NCBI RefSeq assembly: GCF_042678485.1
Contig: NZ_JBHTKR010000005.1
Coordinates: 310,001 to 374,000 of the forward strand
DNA from: Seohaeicola saemankumensis
GTDB taxonomy: Bacteria; Pseudomonadota; Alphaproteobacteria; Rhodobacterales; Rhodobacteraceae
DNA length: 64,000 nt
Direction of reading: 5' to 3'
Part shown: positions 40,146 through 48,890 of the stretch, piece by piece
How the letters are laid out: each line of letters opens with the position of its first letter
Position numbering within the stretch: the first letter of the stretch is position 1
The notes under the pieces: generated by a model
The model's database searches: none
What the model was told of the DNA's origin: nothing
Seen by the model: only the letters and a program-made list of their open reading frames with translations
Position numbers and translations under genes: made by a program

Positions 40146-40661
40146 TCACGCAGCCGCCTTGTCCTCGATCGTGGACAGGATGGACGCGATATTCGAAGCA
40201 GGCGCACCAATCGCACCGGCGATGTTCGCAGCGGGTGCCCCAATGCAGCCCACGATGGAAGCGATAAGCTCCTCGCGCGACGGCATTTTCGACACGGCTT
40301 CGACACCGGCCCGGTCCAGAGCCGTGCTGCCCATAGCCCCGCCAAGGATTTCAAACTTCTTGTTGTCCTTGGCGAAGTCCTCGGTCACCTTGGCTGCTGC
40401 CACGGGATCCTCGGAATAGGTCAGTACGGTCATGCCCGTCAGAAGATTGGCGATGCTTTCGCAAGGCTTCCCTTCAAGGGCGATCTTGGCGAGCTTGTTC
40501 TTGGCGACGCGGACGGACCCACCCACTTTACGCATACGCGCGCGCAGGTCCTGCATCTCGGCAACCGTGAGACCTGCGTAATGGGCTACGACCACAACGC
40601 CAGAGCTTTCAAAGATCTGGCCGAGTTCCTCGACCACTTTCTCTTTTTGTGCTCTATCCAC
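40146..40661 (-). CDS. rplJ: 50S ribosomal protein L10
   Basis: 171 residues starting (M)-D-R-A-Q-K-E-K-V-V-E-E-L. The start is GTG at 40661, chosen because GGAG lies 7 nt upstream and the protein then begins as alphaproteobacterial L10 does; the longer frame runs through the leader. The C-terminal helices anchor L7/L12 dimers. L10, usually with L12, represses its own leader in other bacteria, and the 249-nt leader here is rich in hairpins. Confidence 0.95.
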   Translation of the reverse strand: MDRAQKEKVVEELGQIFESSGVVVVAHYAGLTVAEMQDLRARMRKVGGSVRVAKNKLAKIALEGKPCESIANLLTGMTVLTYSEDPVAAAKVTEDFAKDNKKFEILGGAMGSTALDRAGVEAVSKMPSREELIASIVGCIGAPAANIAGAIGAPASNIASILSTIEDKAAA

Positions 40662-40910
40662 AGTTTCACTCCAAATTTGGGGGTCTCCCCCCGGCTCAGT
40701 TTTGCCCCCTGCGAACAAGGGGCGTTCGGGTCCAATTTCAGGGTCCCGAGGCCAGATCTACCCGAGGGATCACACCCAACGGTCAGGTTGTCTCGTTCCC
40801 CATCTCAGGAAGGATTTATTCAGGCGATTGCCTGAACCCTCCGTCTCGGACAGGACAGGGCCGGTAAAGGCCCCGTCATTCGACCCCGGGACAGGCCCGG
40901 GGCGGAATTC
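40662..40910 (-). promoter_or_regulatory. rplJ leader, candidate L10-responsive region
   Basis: 249 nt without a gene between rplA and rplJ. It holds CCCCGGG/CCCGGGG (40884-40902, loop 5) right after rplA and TTCAGGC/GCCTGAA (40819-40836, loop 4). By position this is the L10 leader of the L10-L12 autoregulatory circuit. I could not fold the full consensus or identify a promoter by eye. Confidence 0.5.
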
Positions 40911-41609
40911 TTATTCAGCGCTGGCCGAGGCCAGGTCGATCGACACGCCCGGGCCCATCGTCGAGGACACCGACACCTTGCGCAGATAGGCGCCCTTGGC
41001 ACCTGCCGGTTTGGCGCGCGACACGGCGCCCACGAAGGCGCGAATGTTTTCGACCAGTTTCGCCTCGTCGAAGGACACCTTGCCGACACCTGCGTGCACG
41101 ACACCGGCCTTTTCGACCTTGAACTGCACTTCACCGCCCTTGGCAGCCTGCACAGCGGTTGCGACATCCATCGTCACCGTGCCGACCTTGGGGTTCGGCA
41201 TCAGGTTGCGCGGACCAAGCACCTTGCCCAGACGACCGACGACCGGCATCATGTCAGGGGTGGCGATGCAGCGATCAAAGTCGATCTTGCCGGACAGGAT
41301 TGTTTCCATCAGGTCCTCGGCACCGACGATGTCGGCACCTGCGGCGGTGGCTTCGTCAGCCTTGGCGCCACGTGCGAACACGGCGACGCGGACGTCCTTG
41401 CCGGTGCCGTTCGGCAGACCGACAACACCGCGAACCATCTGATCGGCATGACGGGGGTCAACGCCCAGGTTCATCGCGATCTCGACGGTTTCGTCGAACT
41501 TCGCCGTTGCATTCGCCTTGATCAGCTTGACGGCTTCTTCAACGCTCAGGTCTTCCTTGCCGGCCATGGCTTCGCGAGCGGCGCGGGTACGTTTTCCAAA
41601 CTTCGCCAT
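40911..41609 (-). CDS. rplA: 50S ribosomal protein L1
   Basis: 232 residues from M-A-K-F-G-K-R-T-R (ATG 41609, overlapping the rplK stop by one base as TAATG). The typical blocks F-D-E-T-V-E-I-A-M-N-L-G-V-D and M-P-N-P-K-V-G-T-V-T are intact. L1 builds the mobile stalk at the E site and in enterics represses the rplK-rplA mRNA. The in-frame extension upstream of this ATG merely crosses rplK in another frame. Confidence 0.97.
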   Translation of the reverse strand: MAKFGKRTRAAREAMAGKEDLSVEEAVKLIKANATAKFDETVEIAMNLGVDPRHADQMVRGVVGLPNGTGKDVRVAVFARGAKADEATAAGADIVGAEDLMETILSGKIDFDRCIATPDMMPVVGRLGKVLGPRNLMPNPKVGTVTMDVATAVQAAKGGEVQFKVEKAGVVHAGVGKVSFDEAKLVENIRAFVGAVSRAKPAGAKGAYLRKVSVSSTMGPGVSIDLASASAE

Positions 41610-42034
41610 TACTTCACCTCGATGCCCATGGAGCGGGCAGAGCCCAGGATGATCTGCATTGCGCCTTCGATGTCGGTGGCGTTCAGATCGACCATCTTCG
41701 CTTCGGCGATTTCCTTCACCTGGGCGACGGTCACGGTGCCGGCGGTGGCGCGACCGGGGGTCTTGGACCCGGACTGCAGCTTTGCGGCCTTCTTCAGATA
41801 GTAAGACGCGGGCGGCGTCTTGATGTCCATCGTGAAGGATTTGTCCTGATAATAGGAAATCACGACCGGGGTCGGGGCACCAGGCTCGATGTCTGCGGTC
41901 TTGGCGTTGAACGCCTTGCAGAATTCCATGATGTTGATGCCGCGCTGACCCAGGGCCGGGCCGACAGGCGGGGAGGGGTTGGCTTGCCCGGCTTTCACCT
42001 GAAGCTTGAGCTTGCCGATCAGTTTCTTGGCCAT
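41609..42034 (-). CDS. rplK: 50S ribosomal protein L11
   Basis: 141 residues. The N-terminal domain K-L-Q-V-K-A-G-Q-A-N-P-S-P-P-V-G-P-A-L-G with its proline hinge is the site contacted by thiostrepton-type drugs and stringent-response factor RelA in other bacteria. I start at ATG 42034, preceded by AAAGGAGAGG. Two palindromes lie in the 105-nt spacer after nusG. Confidence 0.97.
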   Translation of the reverse strand: MAKKLIGKLKLQVKAGQANPSPPVGPALGQRGINIMEFCKAFNAKTADIEPGAPTPVVISYYQDKSFTMDIKTPPASYYLKKAAKLQSGSKTPGRATAGTVTVAQVKEIAEAKMVDLNATDIEGAMQIILGSARSMGIEVK

Positions 42035-42060
42035 ATGGCCTCTCCTTTTTTCCAACGCCA

Positions 42061-42117
42061 GGCTGACGCGTCAGCCGGCACTTCGTGGCGTGGTCCGGTC
42101 CGGCGGTCGCGACCGCC
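42061..42117 (-). promoter_or_regulatory. two perfect 16-bp palindromes in the rplK leader
   Basis: GGCTGACG/CGTCAGCC (42061-42076) and GGCGGTCG/CGACCGCC (42102-42117) both lie between nusG and rplK. Either can form a strong hairpin in the mRNA. They occupy the place where L1 binds its own message in enterics, but no L1-site consensus was established here. Confidence 0.5.
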
Positions 42118-42139
42118 TCGCCTCCCACGATCTACACAC

Positions 42140-42673
42140 TCAGATCTGCTTGGAGACCTGGGTGAATTCCAGTTCGACCGGGGTTTCCCGGCCAAAGATC
42201 GAGACAGCAACCTTCAGACGCTGGTTGGCCTCGTCGATTTCTTCGATCATGCCGTCGAAATCTTCGAACGGGCCGTCGTTGACCTTCACCTTCTCGCCGA
42301 TCTCGAAATGGATCAGGGTGCGCGGGCTTTCCTCGCCCTCCTGAACCCGGCCCAGAATCGACTGAACCTCGGCATCGCGCATCGGCATCGGGCGACCTTG
42401 CGGGCCCAGGAAGCCGGTGACGCGGTTGATCGAGTTGATCAGGTGATAACCCTTGTCGGACATCTCCATCCGCACCAGAACGTACCCCGGCATGAAGCGA
42501 CGCTCGGTCGTCACCTTCTTGCCGCGGCGCACTTCGATCACCTCTTCAGTCGGCACAAGAACTTCTTCGATCTGATCTTCCAGACCGTTTTCGATGACGG
42601 CTTGCCTGATCTGTTCGGCGATCTTCTTCTCGAAGTTCGAGAGAACGCTCACCGAATACCACCGCTTAGCCAT
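42140..42673 (-). CDS. nusG: transcription termination/antitermination factor NusG
   Basis: 177 residues from M-A-K-R-W-Y-S-V-S-V-L (ATG 42673; the upstream in-frame stretch is unconserved). The NGN domain (1-115) binds beta', and the KOW domain (about 125-177, G-E-K-V-K-V-N-D-G-P-F-E) binds S10 or Rho. It follows secE by 194 nt; that spacer is longer than usual and contains a hairpin. Confidence 0.96.
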   Translation of the reverse strand: MAKRWYSVSVLSNFEKKIAEQIRQAVIENGLEDQIEEVLVPTEEVIEVRRGKKVTTERRFMPGYVLVRMEMSDKGYHLINSINRVTGFLGPQGRPMPMRDAEVQSILGRVQEGEESPRTLIHFEIGEKVKVNDGPFEDFDGMIEEIDEANQRLKVAVSIFGRETPVELEFTQVSKQI

Positions 42674-42726
42674 CGCTGTTCCAGTCCTCAACTTCCGACC
42701 TCGGTCGGTATTTCCTTTAATTTCCA

Positions 42727-42744
42727 AGAGCTTGTCAAAGCTCT
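42727..42744 (-). promoter_or_regulatory. secE-nusG spacer hairpin
   Basis: AGAGCTT/AAGCTCT with a 4-nt loop lies in the 194-nt gap between secE and nusG. It has no T-run. The rest of the gap shows no gene. Confidence 0.35.
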
Positions 42745-42867
42745 CCCGAAAACAAAAATCGGCGTGCAACACGAATCGCCGCACGCCATTTCCGGATCAG
42801 GTGTGTCCCCTACAAAGGAAACGCTCCGGATTCAAGGGCAAGCGGTGCTTTTTGATCCGATCGGCGC

Positions 42868-43065
42868 TTAGCCAAACATGCCAAGAACAGTCCGCAGACC
42901 AAACTGGATCGACAGATCGACCAAAGAAAAGAACAGCGCCGTGAGCGCGGCCAGAATGAAAACCATCACGGTCGTCAGCAGAACTTCGCGACGGGTCGGC
43001 CAGACCACCTTGGAAACTTCCGCGCGGACCTGCTGGATATACTGAATAGGGTTGGTACGTGCCAT
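42868..43065 (-). CDS. secE: preprotein translocase subunit SecE
   Basis: 65 residues, the short single-span SecE form: an amphipathic helix with Q-Q-V-R-A-E-V-S-K-V-V-W-P-T-R-R-E-V, the family signature, then one membrane span. It clamps SecY. I start at ATG 43065 (M-A-R-T-N-P-I-Q-Y). It lies 162 nt after the tRNA-Trp gene; a possible internal promoter TTGAAA (43125-43120), 17 bp, TATGTG (43102-43097) is seen in that gap. Confidence 0.95.
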   Translation of the reverse strand: MARTNPIQYIQQVRAEVSKVVWPTRREVLLTTVMVFILAALTALFFSLVDLSIQFGLRTVLGMFG

Positions 43066-43226
43066 GGATACGTCTTTTCTATCTGGGTCAGGGCAGCACA
43101 TACGCGGGTGGGATGCGGATTTCAAGGCCCGCTGCACTGGGGTGTAGCACGGGGGTGTACCACGGGTTGCACGGGTGCTGGGCCTGGATAAGCCTGACCC
43201 ATGGTCTTGTTGCACTGACGTGAAGG

Positions 43227-43302
43227 TGGCAGGGGCAGCAGGGCTCGAACCCGCGACCTACGGTTTTGGAGACCGTCGCTCTACCAGCTGAGCTATACCC
43301 CT
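43227..43302 (-). tRNA. tRNA-Trp (anticodon CCA)
   Basis: 76-nt cloverleaf including an encoded 3' CCA. The acceptor stem AGGGGTA pairs with TGCCCCT, the D arm contains GCTCAGCTGGTAGAGC, the anticodon stem ACGGT/ACCGT carries CTCCAAA, and the T arm has GGTTCGAGCC. Placement directly ahead of secE is common in bacteria. Its own promoter is visible 14 nt upstream. Confidence 0.97.
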
Positions 43303-43315
43303 AAGGCCGGAGCAT

Positions 43316-43344
43316 CCGATACGACGCGCCGCCATCAATATCAA
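43316..43344 (-). promoter_or_regulatory. sigma70-type promoter of tRNA-Trp/secE
   Basis: On the minus strand TTGATA (43344-43339), 17-bp spacer, TATCGG (43321-43316), 14 nt before the tRNA 5' end and just after the stop of the SGNH-like gene. The distance to the tRNA fits a tRNA promoter. Confidence 0.6.
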
Positions 43345-43347
43345 GGG

Positions 43348-44139
43348 CTAATCGTTGGTTTTCTCGCATCCACCCTGACTTGCTGTCGCAAGAAAGCTCC
43401 GCAGCATCAGGGCCGCGAATTCGGGCGATTTGTGCCCGGCATCACCGCTGGCCTGCGCCCCGTCGATCGCAAAGCGGGCATCCGTGAAGGCACCGTTCAC
43501 CACCGTTTCATCCGGTTGCGCGATCAGCGTGATACCGTCCGACGCAAGGATCCGGGTGAACATCCCCCAGATCTGTGCCCGATCCTCGGCTGTTGCCGCG
43601 GCAGCGCAGGGATAAAGCGCCAGTGGCATGCCTGGCGCGGTTTGATCCAGCACCCCGTCCGTCATCAGCGGGGCGGGTGCAAAATATACCCTTGCCTTGC
43701 CACTTGCCGCGAAACTGCGGGCAATTCTGACCGCGCGGCATGACACCAGAAATTGCGCGGCCGCGGCCTGCATCACGTCACGGCTGACCGCGCGGTGCGG
43801 ATCGCGCATGTAGTGCAGGTAAGGCAGCATGAATTCCGCGCTCCGCAGGCGCGCGCCGTAGAAGACGAAACAGTCGAAATCCGATGGTGCCAGGCTTGTG
43901 CGGCCCTTGGCGTTGACCATGGCAACGGCTTCGGCCGCCTCTTGGCCGATCGGGCGCACGACACCGTTCTTGATGTCGATCTGCCGGAACAACGGACCGG
44001 CTGCGCCCCAGAATTCGACCTCGTAGCCGTCCAGCCGCACAAGCCCCGCATCCAGGGCCCTGCGGACGCTGCCGATATGGCTGTCACCGAAAATGCACAG
44101 GGTTTCAGGTGGCGAAGGCACCCAGCAACTCCTCTTCAC
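43348..44139 (-). CDS. SGNH-like protein of unknown function
   Basis: 263 residues. I do not recognise a named family. Near the N-terminus is L-C-I-F-G-D-S-H-I-G-S-V with GDSH at 18-21, the block I pattern of SGNH-fold esterases and related proteins. No signal peptide or membrane span is evident. The first 35 nt overlap the end of the GSCFA gene; a GTG six codons in would cut the overlap to 17 nt. The pair is likely cotranscribed and may act on the same carbohydrate or acyl substrate, but that is inference. Confidence 0.7.
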   Translation of the reverse strand: MKRSCWVPSPPETLCIFGDSHIGSVRRALDAGLVRLDGYEVEFWGAAGPLFRQIDIKNGVVRPIGQEAAEAVAMVNAKGRTSLAPSDFDCFVFYGARLRSAEFMLPYLHYMRDPHRAVSRDVMQAAAAQFLVSCRAVRIARSFAASGKARVYFAPAPLMTDGVLDQTAPGMPLALYPCAAAATAEDRAQIWGMFTRILASDGITLIAQPDETVVNGAFTDARFAIDGAQASGDAGHKSPEFAALMLRSFLATASQGGCEKTND

Positions 44140-45187
44140 AGGTCACGTCATCATGATCCACGGCAATTGCTGCCGCCTTGCGCCGGTGCCTTGCCTTGAC
44201 AGGTCCAAAGACACGGGCCTGATCGGCGAAGAAATGTTGCATCACGGTTTCGACACCCTGCGGCGCGACACTGCGCATGTTGGGGGCATAGAACATGCCC
44301 CGAAACACGGGATGTGTGATGATTTCATAAGATGGGAAATAATCGACCGCCTTCGTTTCCGCCTCAAGCTGGCCGGCCAGCGCACGCAGCACGGATTTCG
44401 AATAGGAGGTGGCCGTCAGCACATGCTGCCCCGAGGCCGTGGCCGTCAGCGGAACGGGCGAGACAGTCAGCAAAATCCTGAGTCTGGGGTTCTTGGCCCG
44501 CATCAGCTTGATCGCGGCCTGCATGTCGCGCAGCAGGGGCCGAAAGCCGCTGTTGCGGAACACATGCTTTTCGGGATCGAAGGCACAGCCTTTGACGGTG
44601 CCGGGGCATAGCGCATATTCCAGGCCGGTTTCAGCATTTGCCCAGGATTCCGTCAATCCAAGCGTGAACACGAAAATGTCCGCGCCGGTGACGGCGTCCC
44701 GCAGGGCCGCCAGCGTGGTGGCGCGGGCCGCGCGCAATTCAGCCTCGGAGGCAAAGCCATCAGGTTCGATCACAGGACGCAGCGGATCGAAGAAACGCCC
44801 GTCCTGCTGCCATATCTCGTCCGGCAGGTCGCTCTGTTCAAATGCCAGTTCAAGCCATTGCCGCAGCATCCTGGGCGTATAGATGTTGCCCGTGCGAAAA
44901 CTGAAGACGCCATAGTTGAAACGACGCGCATCATGCGCGGCCAGGAAAGGCGGCGCAGGCTCGGCATCGACCCAGTCATAGCCGCGGCCAACCAGCGCCC
45001 GCCCGATATGCTGCGCGAAACAGCTACCCGCCGTGACGATGCGATCCTTCGGCAAAATGCGGAACTTGGGCGTCCACAGACCGGTCAGCCCAAAGGCCCC
45101 GACATCGGCGACAGCCGGGCGCCAATAGGCGCGGTCTTCAAGACCCAGATAGGGGTTCTTCAGATCATCGGACATGAGGGAACTCAT
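44105..45187 (-). CDS. GSCFA-domain protein
   Basis: 360 residues. The motif T-A-G-S-C-F-A-Q-H (GSCFA at 54-58) defines the GSCFA domain, a family of SGNH-like fold proteins with uncharacterised function. Further family features are R-F-N-Y-G-V-F-S-F-R-T-G-N-I-Y-T and F-T-L-G-L-T-E-S-W. The protein seems cytoplasmic. The start is uncertain between M1 and M5, since neither has a strong ribosome-binding site. It follows the tuf2 terminator and overlaps the downstream SGNH-like gene by 35 nt. Confidence 0.85.
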   Translation of the reverse strand: MSSLMSDDLKNPYLGLEDRAYWRPAVADVGAFGLTGLWTPKFRILPKDRIVTAGSCFAQHIGRALVGRGYDWVDAEPAPPFLAAHDARRFNYGVFSFRTGNIYTPRMLRQWLELAFEQSDLPDEIWQQDGRFFDPLRPVIEPDGFASEAELRAARATTLAALRDAVTGADIFVFTLGLTESWANAETGLEYALCPGTVKGCAFDPEKHVFRNSGFRPLLRDMQAAIKLMRAKNPRLRILLTVSPVPLTATASGQHVLTATSYSKSVLRALAGQLEAETKAVDYFPSYEIITHPVFRGMFYAPNMRSVAPQGVETVMQHFFADQARVFGPVKARHRRKAAAIAVDHDDVTCEEELLGAFAT

Positions 45188-45261
45188 AAGAGCGAAGCAA
45201 TACTGGTCAATGTGAGAGAGGCTAGCAGCGAAGCATCAAGCCTTCAACAGGGCGCGGGATG

Positions 45262-45292
45262 ACAAAAAAGGGCCCCCGCGAAGGGGGCCCTT
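45262..45292 (-). terminator. terminator of tuf2
   Basis: Perfect 10-bp stem AAGGGCCCCC/GGGGGCCCTT with a 5-nt loop, followed on the minus strand by further T residues. It starts 29 nt after the tuf2 stop and isolates tuf2 from the GSCFA gene. Confidence 0.92.
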
Positions 45293-45307
45293 TCCTGCAG
45301 GCTCAGC

Positions 45308-46498
<1,191 letters not shown>

Positions 46499-46565
46499 CT
46501 GCGCAGCGCCTTCTGTTCGGGGGCCGCCCGGTCGTCGGACAAACCCGTTTTCTATCTCCGCGCGC

Positions 46566-46594
46566 CGTTTATTGACTTGGGCGGGGAAAATCAA
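46566..46594 (-). promoter_or_regulatory. candidate promoter of tuf2
   Basis: On the minus strand TTGATT (46594-46589), 17-bp spacer, TAAACG (46571-46566), about 70 nt ahead of the tuf2 ATG. The -10 box is a weak match, so this is a moderate call. Confidence 0.5.
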
Positions 46595-46615
46595 GCGTCT
46601 CTTGGCAAAGGCAGA

Positions 46616-47338
46616 TTACTCGGCAGGCAGCGGGGCAACTTCCGGTTCATCCAGGATCGCACCGGCAGGAGGCGCGATGCGCGGCGGCTGCGGCACGGGG
46701 CGCAACGGCGGTTTGGTCGCGGACGCGGATGCGGCCACCGCAACTGCGGGCGCGTCGTCGCCGACCGGCGCGGCATCCGCATCCCCGGCCGCGTCATCCG
46801 CAGGACCGAACCAGCCTTCCGACGCGCGCCGACGCACCAGAAAGTTCTGGATCTGCTTGGCCGCATTGCGGCTGAGATTGCGCATCTGCACTTCCTTGGA
46901 TTGGGTCAGACCCGAACCAAGGATCGTATTGCCTGAAATCGTCTCGATCACGGTGATCTGTTCGGGGGGGGTGTTCATCTTCTGGCTGGCCGCGTCATCC
47001 CAGACCGTCAGCAGCAGGATCAGGACCGAATTCGGCGATGCCACGATCGGAATGCCGGGTTGCGCCAGCACGTAACCTTCGACGCTGACCCCAAGGTGAT
47101 AAAGGCGGTCACCCTCGTAACGACCGAAACGTTCGTCGATCGCGCCTTTCAGCGATTCCTGCCATTCCTCGGGCGTCGCCTCGCGCGATACCGGCCCGCG
47201 CGTCATCTTCGAGGCGACAACCACGTTATGGCCAAGACGGAAATCACCCAGATCGGCCGGCGCCTCATCCAGATCGTTCGGATTGGTGCATGCGGCCATA
47301 AACAGGACCGAGGAAAGCAGGGCAAGCAGGCGGAGCAT
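46616..47338 (-). CDS. predicted lipoprotein, unknown function
   Basis: 240 residues. The N-terminus M-L-R-L-L-A-L-L-S-S-V-L-F-M-A-A-C has a short hydrophobic signal ending in a lipobox-like sequence, with Cys17 as the expected lipidated residue. The middle part has no motif I recognise. The C-terminal 60 residues are rich in alanine and proline, consistent with a disordered periplasmic tail. AGGA 8 nt before ATG 47338 supports this start over the longer frame, which runs antisense to the P450 gene. It is divergent from that gene and lies upstream of tuf2. Confidence 0.75.
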   Translation of the reverse strand: MLRLLALLSSVLFMAACTNPNDLDEAPADLGDFRLGHNVVVASKMTRGPVSREATPEEWQESLKGAIDERFGRYEGDRLYHLGVSVEGYVLAQPGIPIVASPNSVLILLLTVWDDAASQKMNTPPEQITVIETISGNTILGSGLTQSKEVQMRNLSRNAAKQIQNFLVRRRASEGWFGPADDAAGDADAAPVGDDAPAVAVAASASATKPPLRPVPQPPRIAPPAGAILDEPEVAPLPAE

Positions 47339-47480
47339 GACAGTGTCCTTCGAAGCGATGCGTCGGGCATACCGCAGCGAACAGACCGGCGCAACGCGCC
47401 TGCGGCAGCTTGGCGCGCGCCGTGGCCAGTTTGCCGAACGCCACCGCGCGCTATATCCTGCACCAAGGAGGCATTTGCCC

Positions 47481-48869
47481 ATGTCGCATGTTGAAACCCT
47501 CGTGCCGAACGATGCCGCACCGACACGCCTGCCCGTGCGTGTTCCCCTTGTCACGGAACCCTGGGGATTGCTGAAAAGCCTGAATGCCGCGCGCCAGAAC
47601 GTGCTGTCGATCATCCCGCAGATCGCAACCCGCCAGCCCATGGTCAGCGGCAAGACCGGCAAGCGCTGGCACATGGTGATGGATCCGGACGCTATCCGCC
47701 ACATGCTGCTGGAACGGCTGGAGGAATATCCGAAATCCGATGTCACCAAGAACCTTTTGCGTCCGGCCATCGGCGAATCGCTGTTTGTCGCGGAAGGCGC
47801 GCATTGGCGCTGGCAGCGCCGTGCGGCGGCACCGGTCTTTTCGCATCGCAACGTGATGAACCTGGCGCCGATCATGACGGCGGCGGCGGAACGATCCGCG
47901 GAACGGGTCGCGGCGGCAGGCCCGCGCGCCGTGGACATGTTCGACGAGATGGTGCGCGCCACATTCGACGTGATCAGCGACGTGACGTTTTCGGGCGGCG
48001 GCGGCTTTGACCGCGACGCGGTGCACAAGGCGATCGACGCCTACATCAGCGAGGCCGGCAAGATCAGCCTGTTCGACATCCTGGGCTTTCCCGACTGGGT
48101 GCCGCGTCCCGGGCGCATGATGTCCGGGGCGGCTCTGAAGCAGATGAAGGGCGTGGCCGATCAATCCATCGAACAGCGGCGGCATGGCGGGCGCGCCAAG
48201 GCGGTGCCCGATCTGCTGGACCTGCTGATGGCCGGGCAAGACCCCGAAACCATGCGGCAGATGGATACCGGAGAGCTGCGCGACAACCTGCTGACCTTCA
48301 TCGTCGCGGGGCATGAAACCACCGCCCTCACCCTGGGCTGGGCGCTCTATCTATGCGCCTTCGATCCGCAGGTGCAGGACCGTGCCCGCGCCGAGGCGCA
48401 ATCGGTTCTGGGCCAGCGCGCCGCGACCGGCGCCGATGTCGAGGCGCTTCCCTTCATCCGCCAGATCGTGGACGAGGCGTTGCGCCTCTACCCCCCTGCA
48501 GGCATCGTGTCGCGCACGGCACAGGCCGCCGACACCCTGGGCGGGCGCGAGATCAGGCCCGGCGATACCGTGATGATCCCGATCTATGCCCTGCACCGCA
48601 ATCATCTGCTGTGGGACGATCCCGACGCGTTTCGGCCAGAACGGTTTGCGGATCGCAAGGCCGTTCCGCGCTATGCCTATCTTCCGTTCGGGGACGGGCC
48701 ACGCATCTGCATCGGCGCCAGCTTTGCCTTGCAGGAGGCTGTCATCATCCTGGCCACATTGCTGGCGCGCTTCCGCTTTCGCCCGGTGCCGGGGCGGGAT
48801 CCGAAACCCGTGATGATCCTGACCCTGCGGCCCGAAGGCGGCGTATGGCTGCAAGCCGACCCAGCCTAG
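47481..48869 (+). CDS. cytochrome P450
   Basis: 462 residues with all P450 landmarks: the oxygen-activation helix A-G-H-E-T-T (276-281), E-A-L-R (332-335), and the heme loop F-G-D-G-P-R-I-C-I-G with Cys410 as the expected heme ligand. No N-terminal membrane anchor is evident, so it should be soluble. AGGAGG at 47466-47471 fixes the ATG at 47481. No ferredoxin or reductase gene lies nearby, so its electron donors are encoded elsewhere. The sequence suggests a fatty-acid- or alkane-type monooxygenase, but the substrate is unknown. Confidence 0.93.
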   Translation: MSHVETLVPNDAAPTRLPVRVPLVTEPWGLLKSLNAARQNVLSIIPQIATRQPMVSGKTGKRWHMVMDPDAIRHMLLERLEEYPKSDVTKNLLRPAIGESLFVAEGAHWRWQRRAAAPVFSHRNVMNLAPIMTAAAERSAERVAAAGPRAVDMFDEMVRATFDVISDVTFSGGGGFDRDAVHKAIDAYISEAGKISLFDILGFPDWVPRPGRMMSGAALKQMKGVADQSIEQRRHGGRAKAVPDLLDLLMAGQDPETMRQMDTGELRDNLLTFIVAGHETTALTLGWALYLCAFDPQVQDRARAEAQSVLGQRAATGADVEALPFIRQIVDEALRLYPPAGIVSRTAQAADTLGGREIRPGDTVMIPIYALHRNHLLWDDPDAFRPERFADRKAVPRYAYLPFGDGPRICIGASFALQEAVIILATLLARFRFRPVPGRDPKPVMILTLRPEGGVWLQADPA

Positions 48870-48890
48870 ACCGGCACGGCTGCGGCGGCG

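Noticed and set aside
40911..42128. A 405-codon minus-strand frame covering rplA with a long N-terminal extension over rplK
   Set aside because: The extension is rplK read in another frame. The real rplA start is at 41609, overlapping the rplK stop as TAATG.
43097..43125. Second promoter directly before secE (TTGAAA-17-TATGTG)
   Set aside because: The -10 box is weak. It is mentioned in the secE entry as a possibility but not strong enough for its own feature, given the better promoter before tRNA-Trp.
46616..48028. A 470-codon frame that would make the lipoprotein twice as long
   Set aside because: The extra N-terminal half is antisense to the P450 gene. A signal peptide with lipobox and an AGGA site fix the start at 47338.
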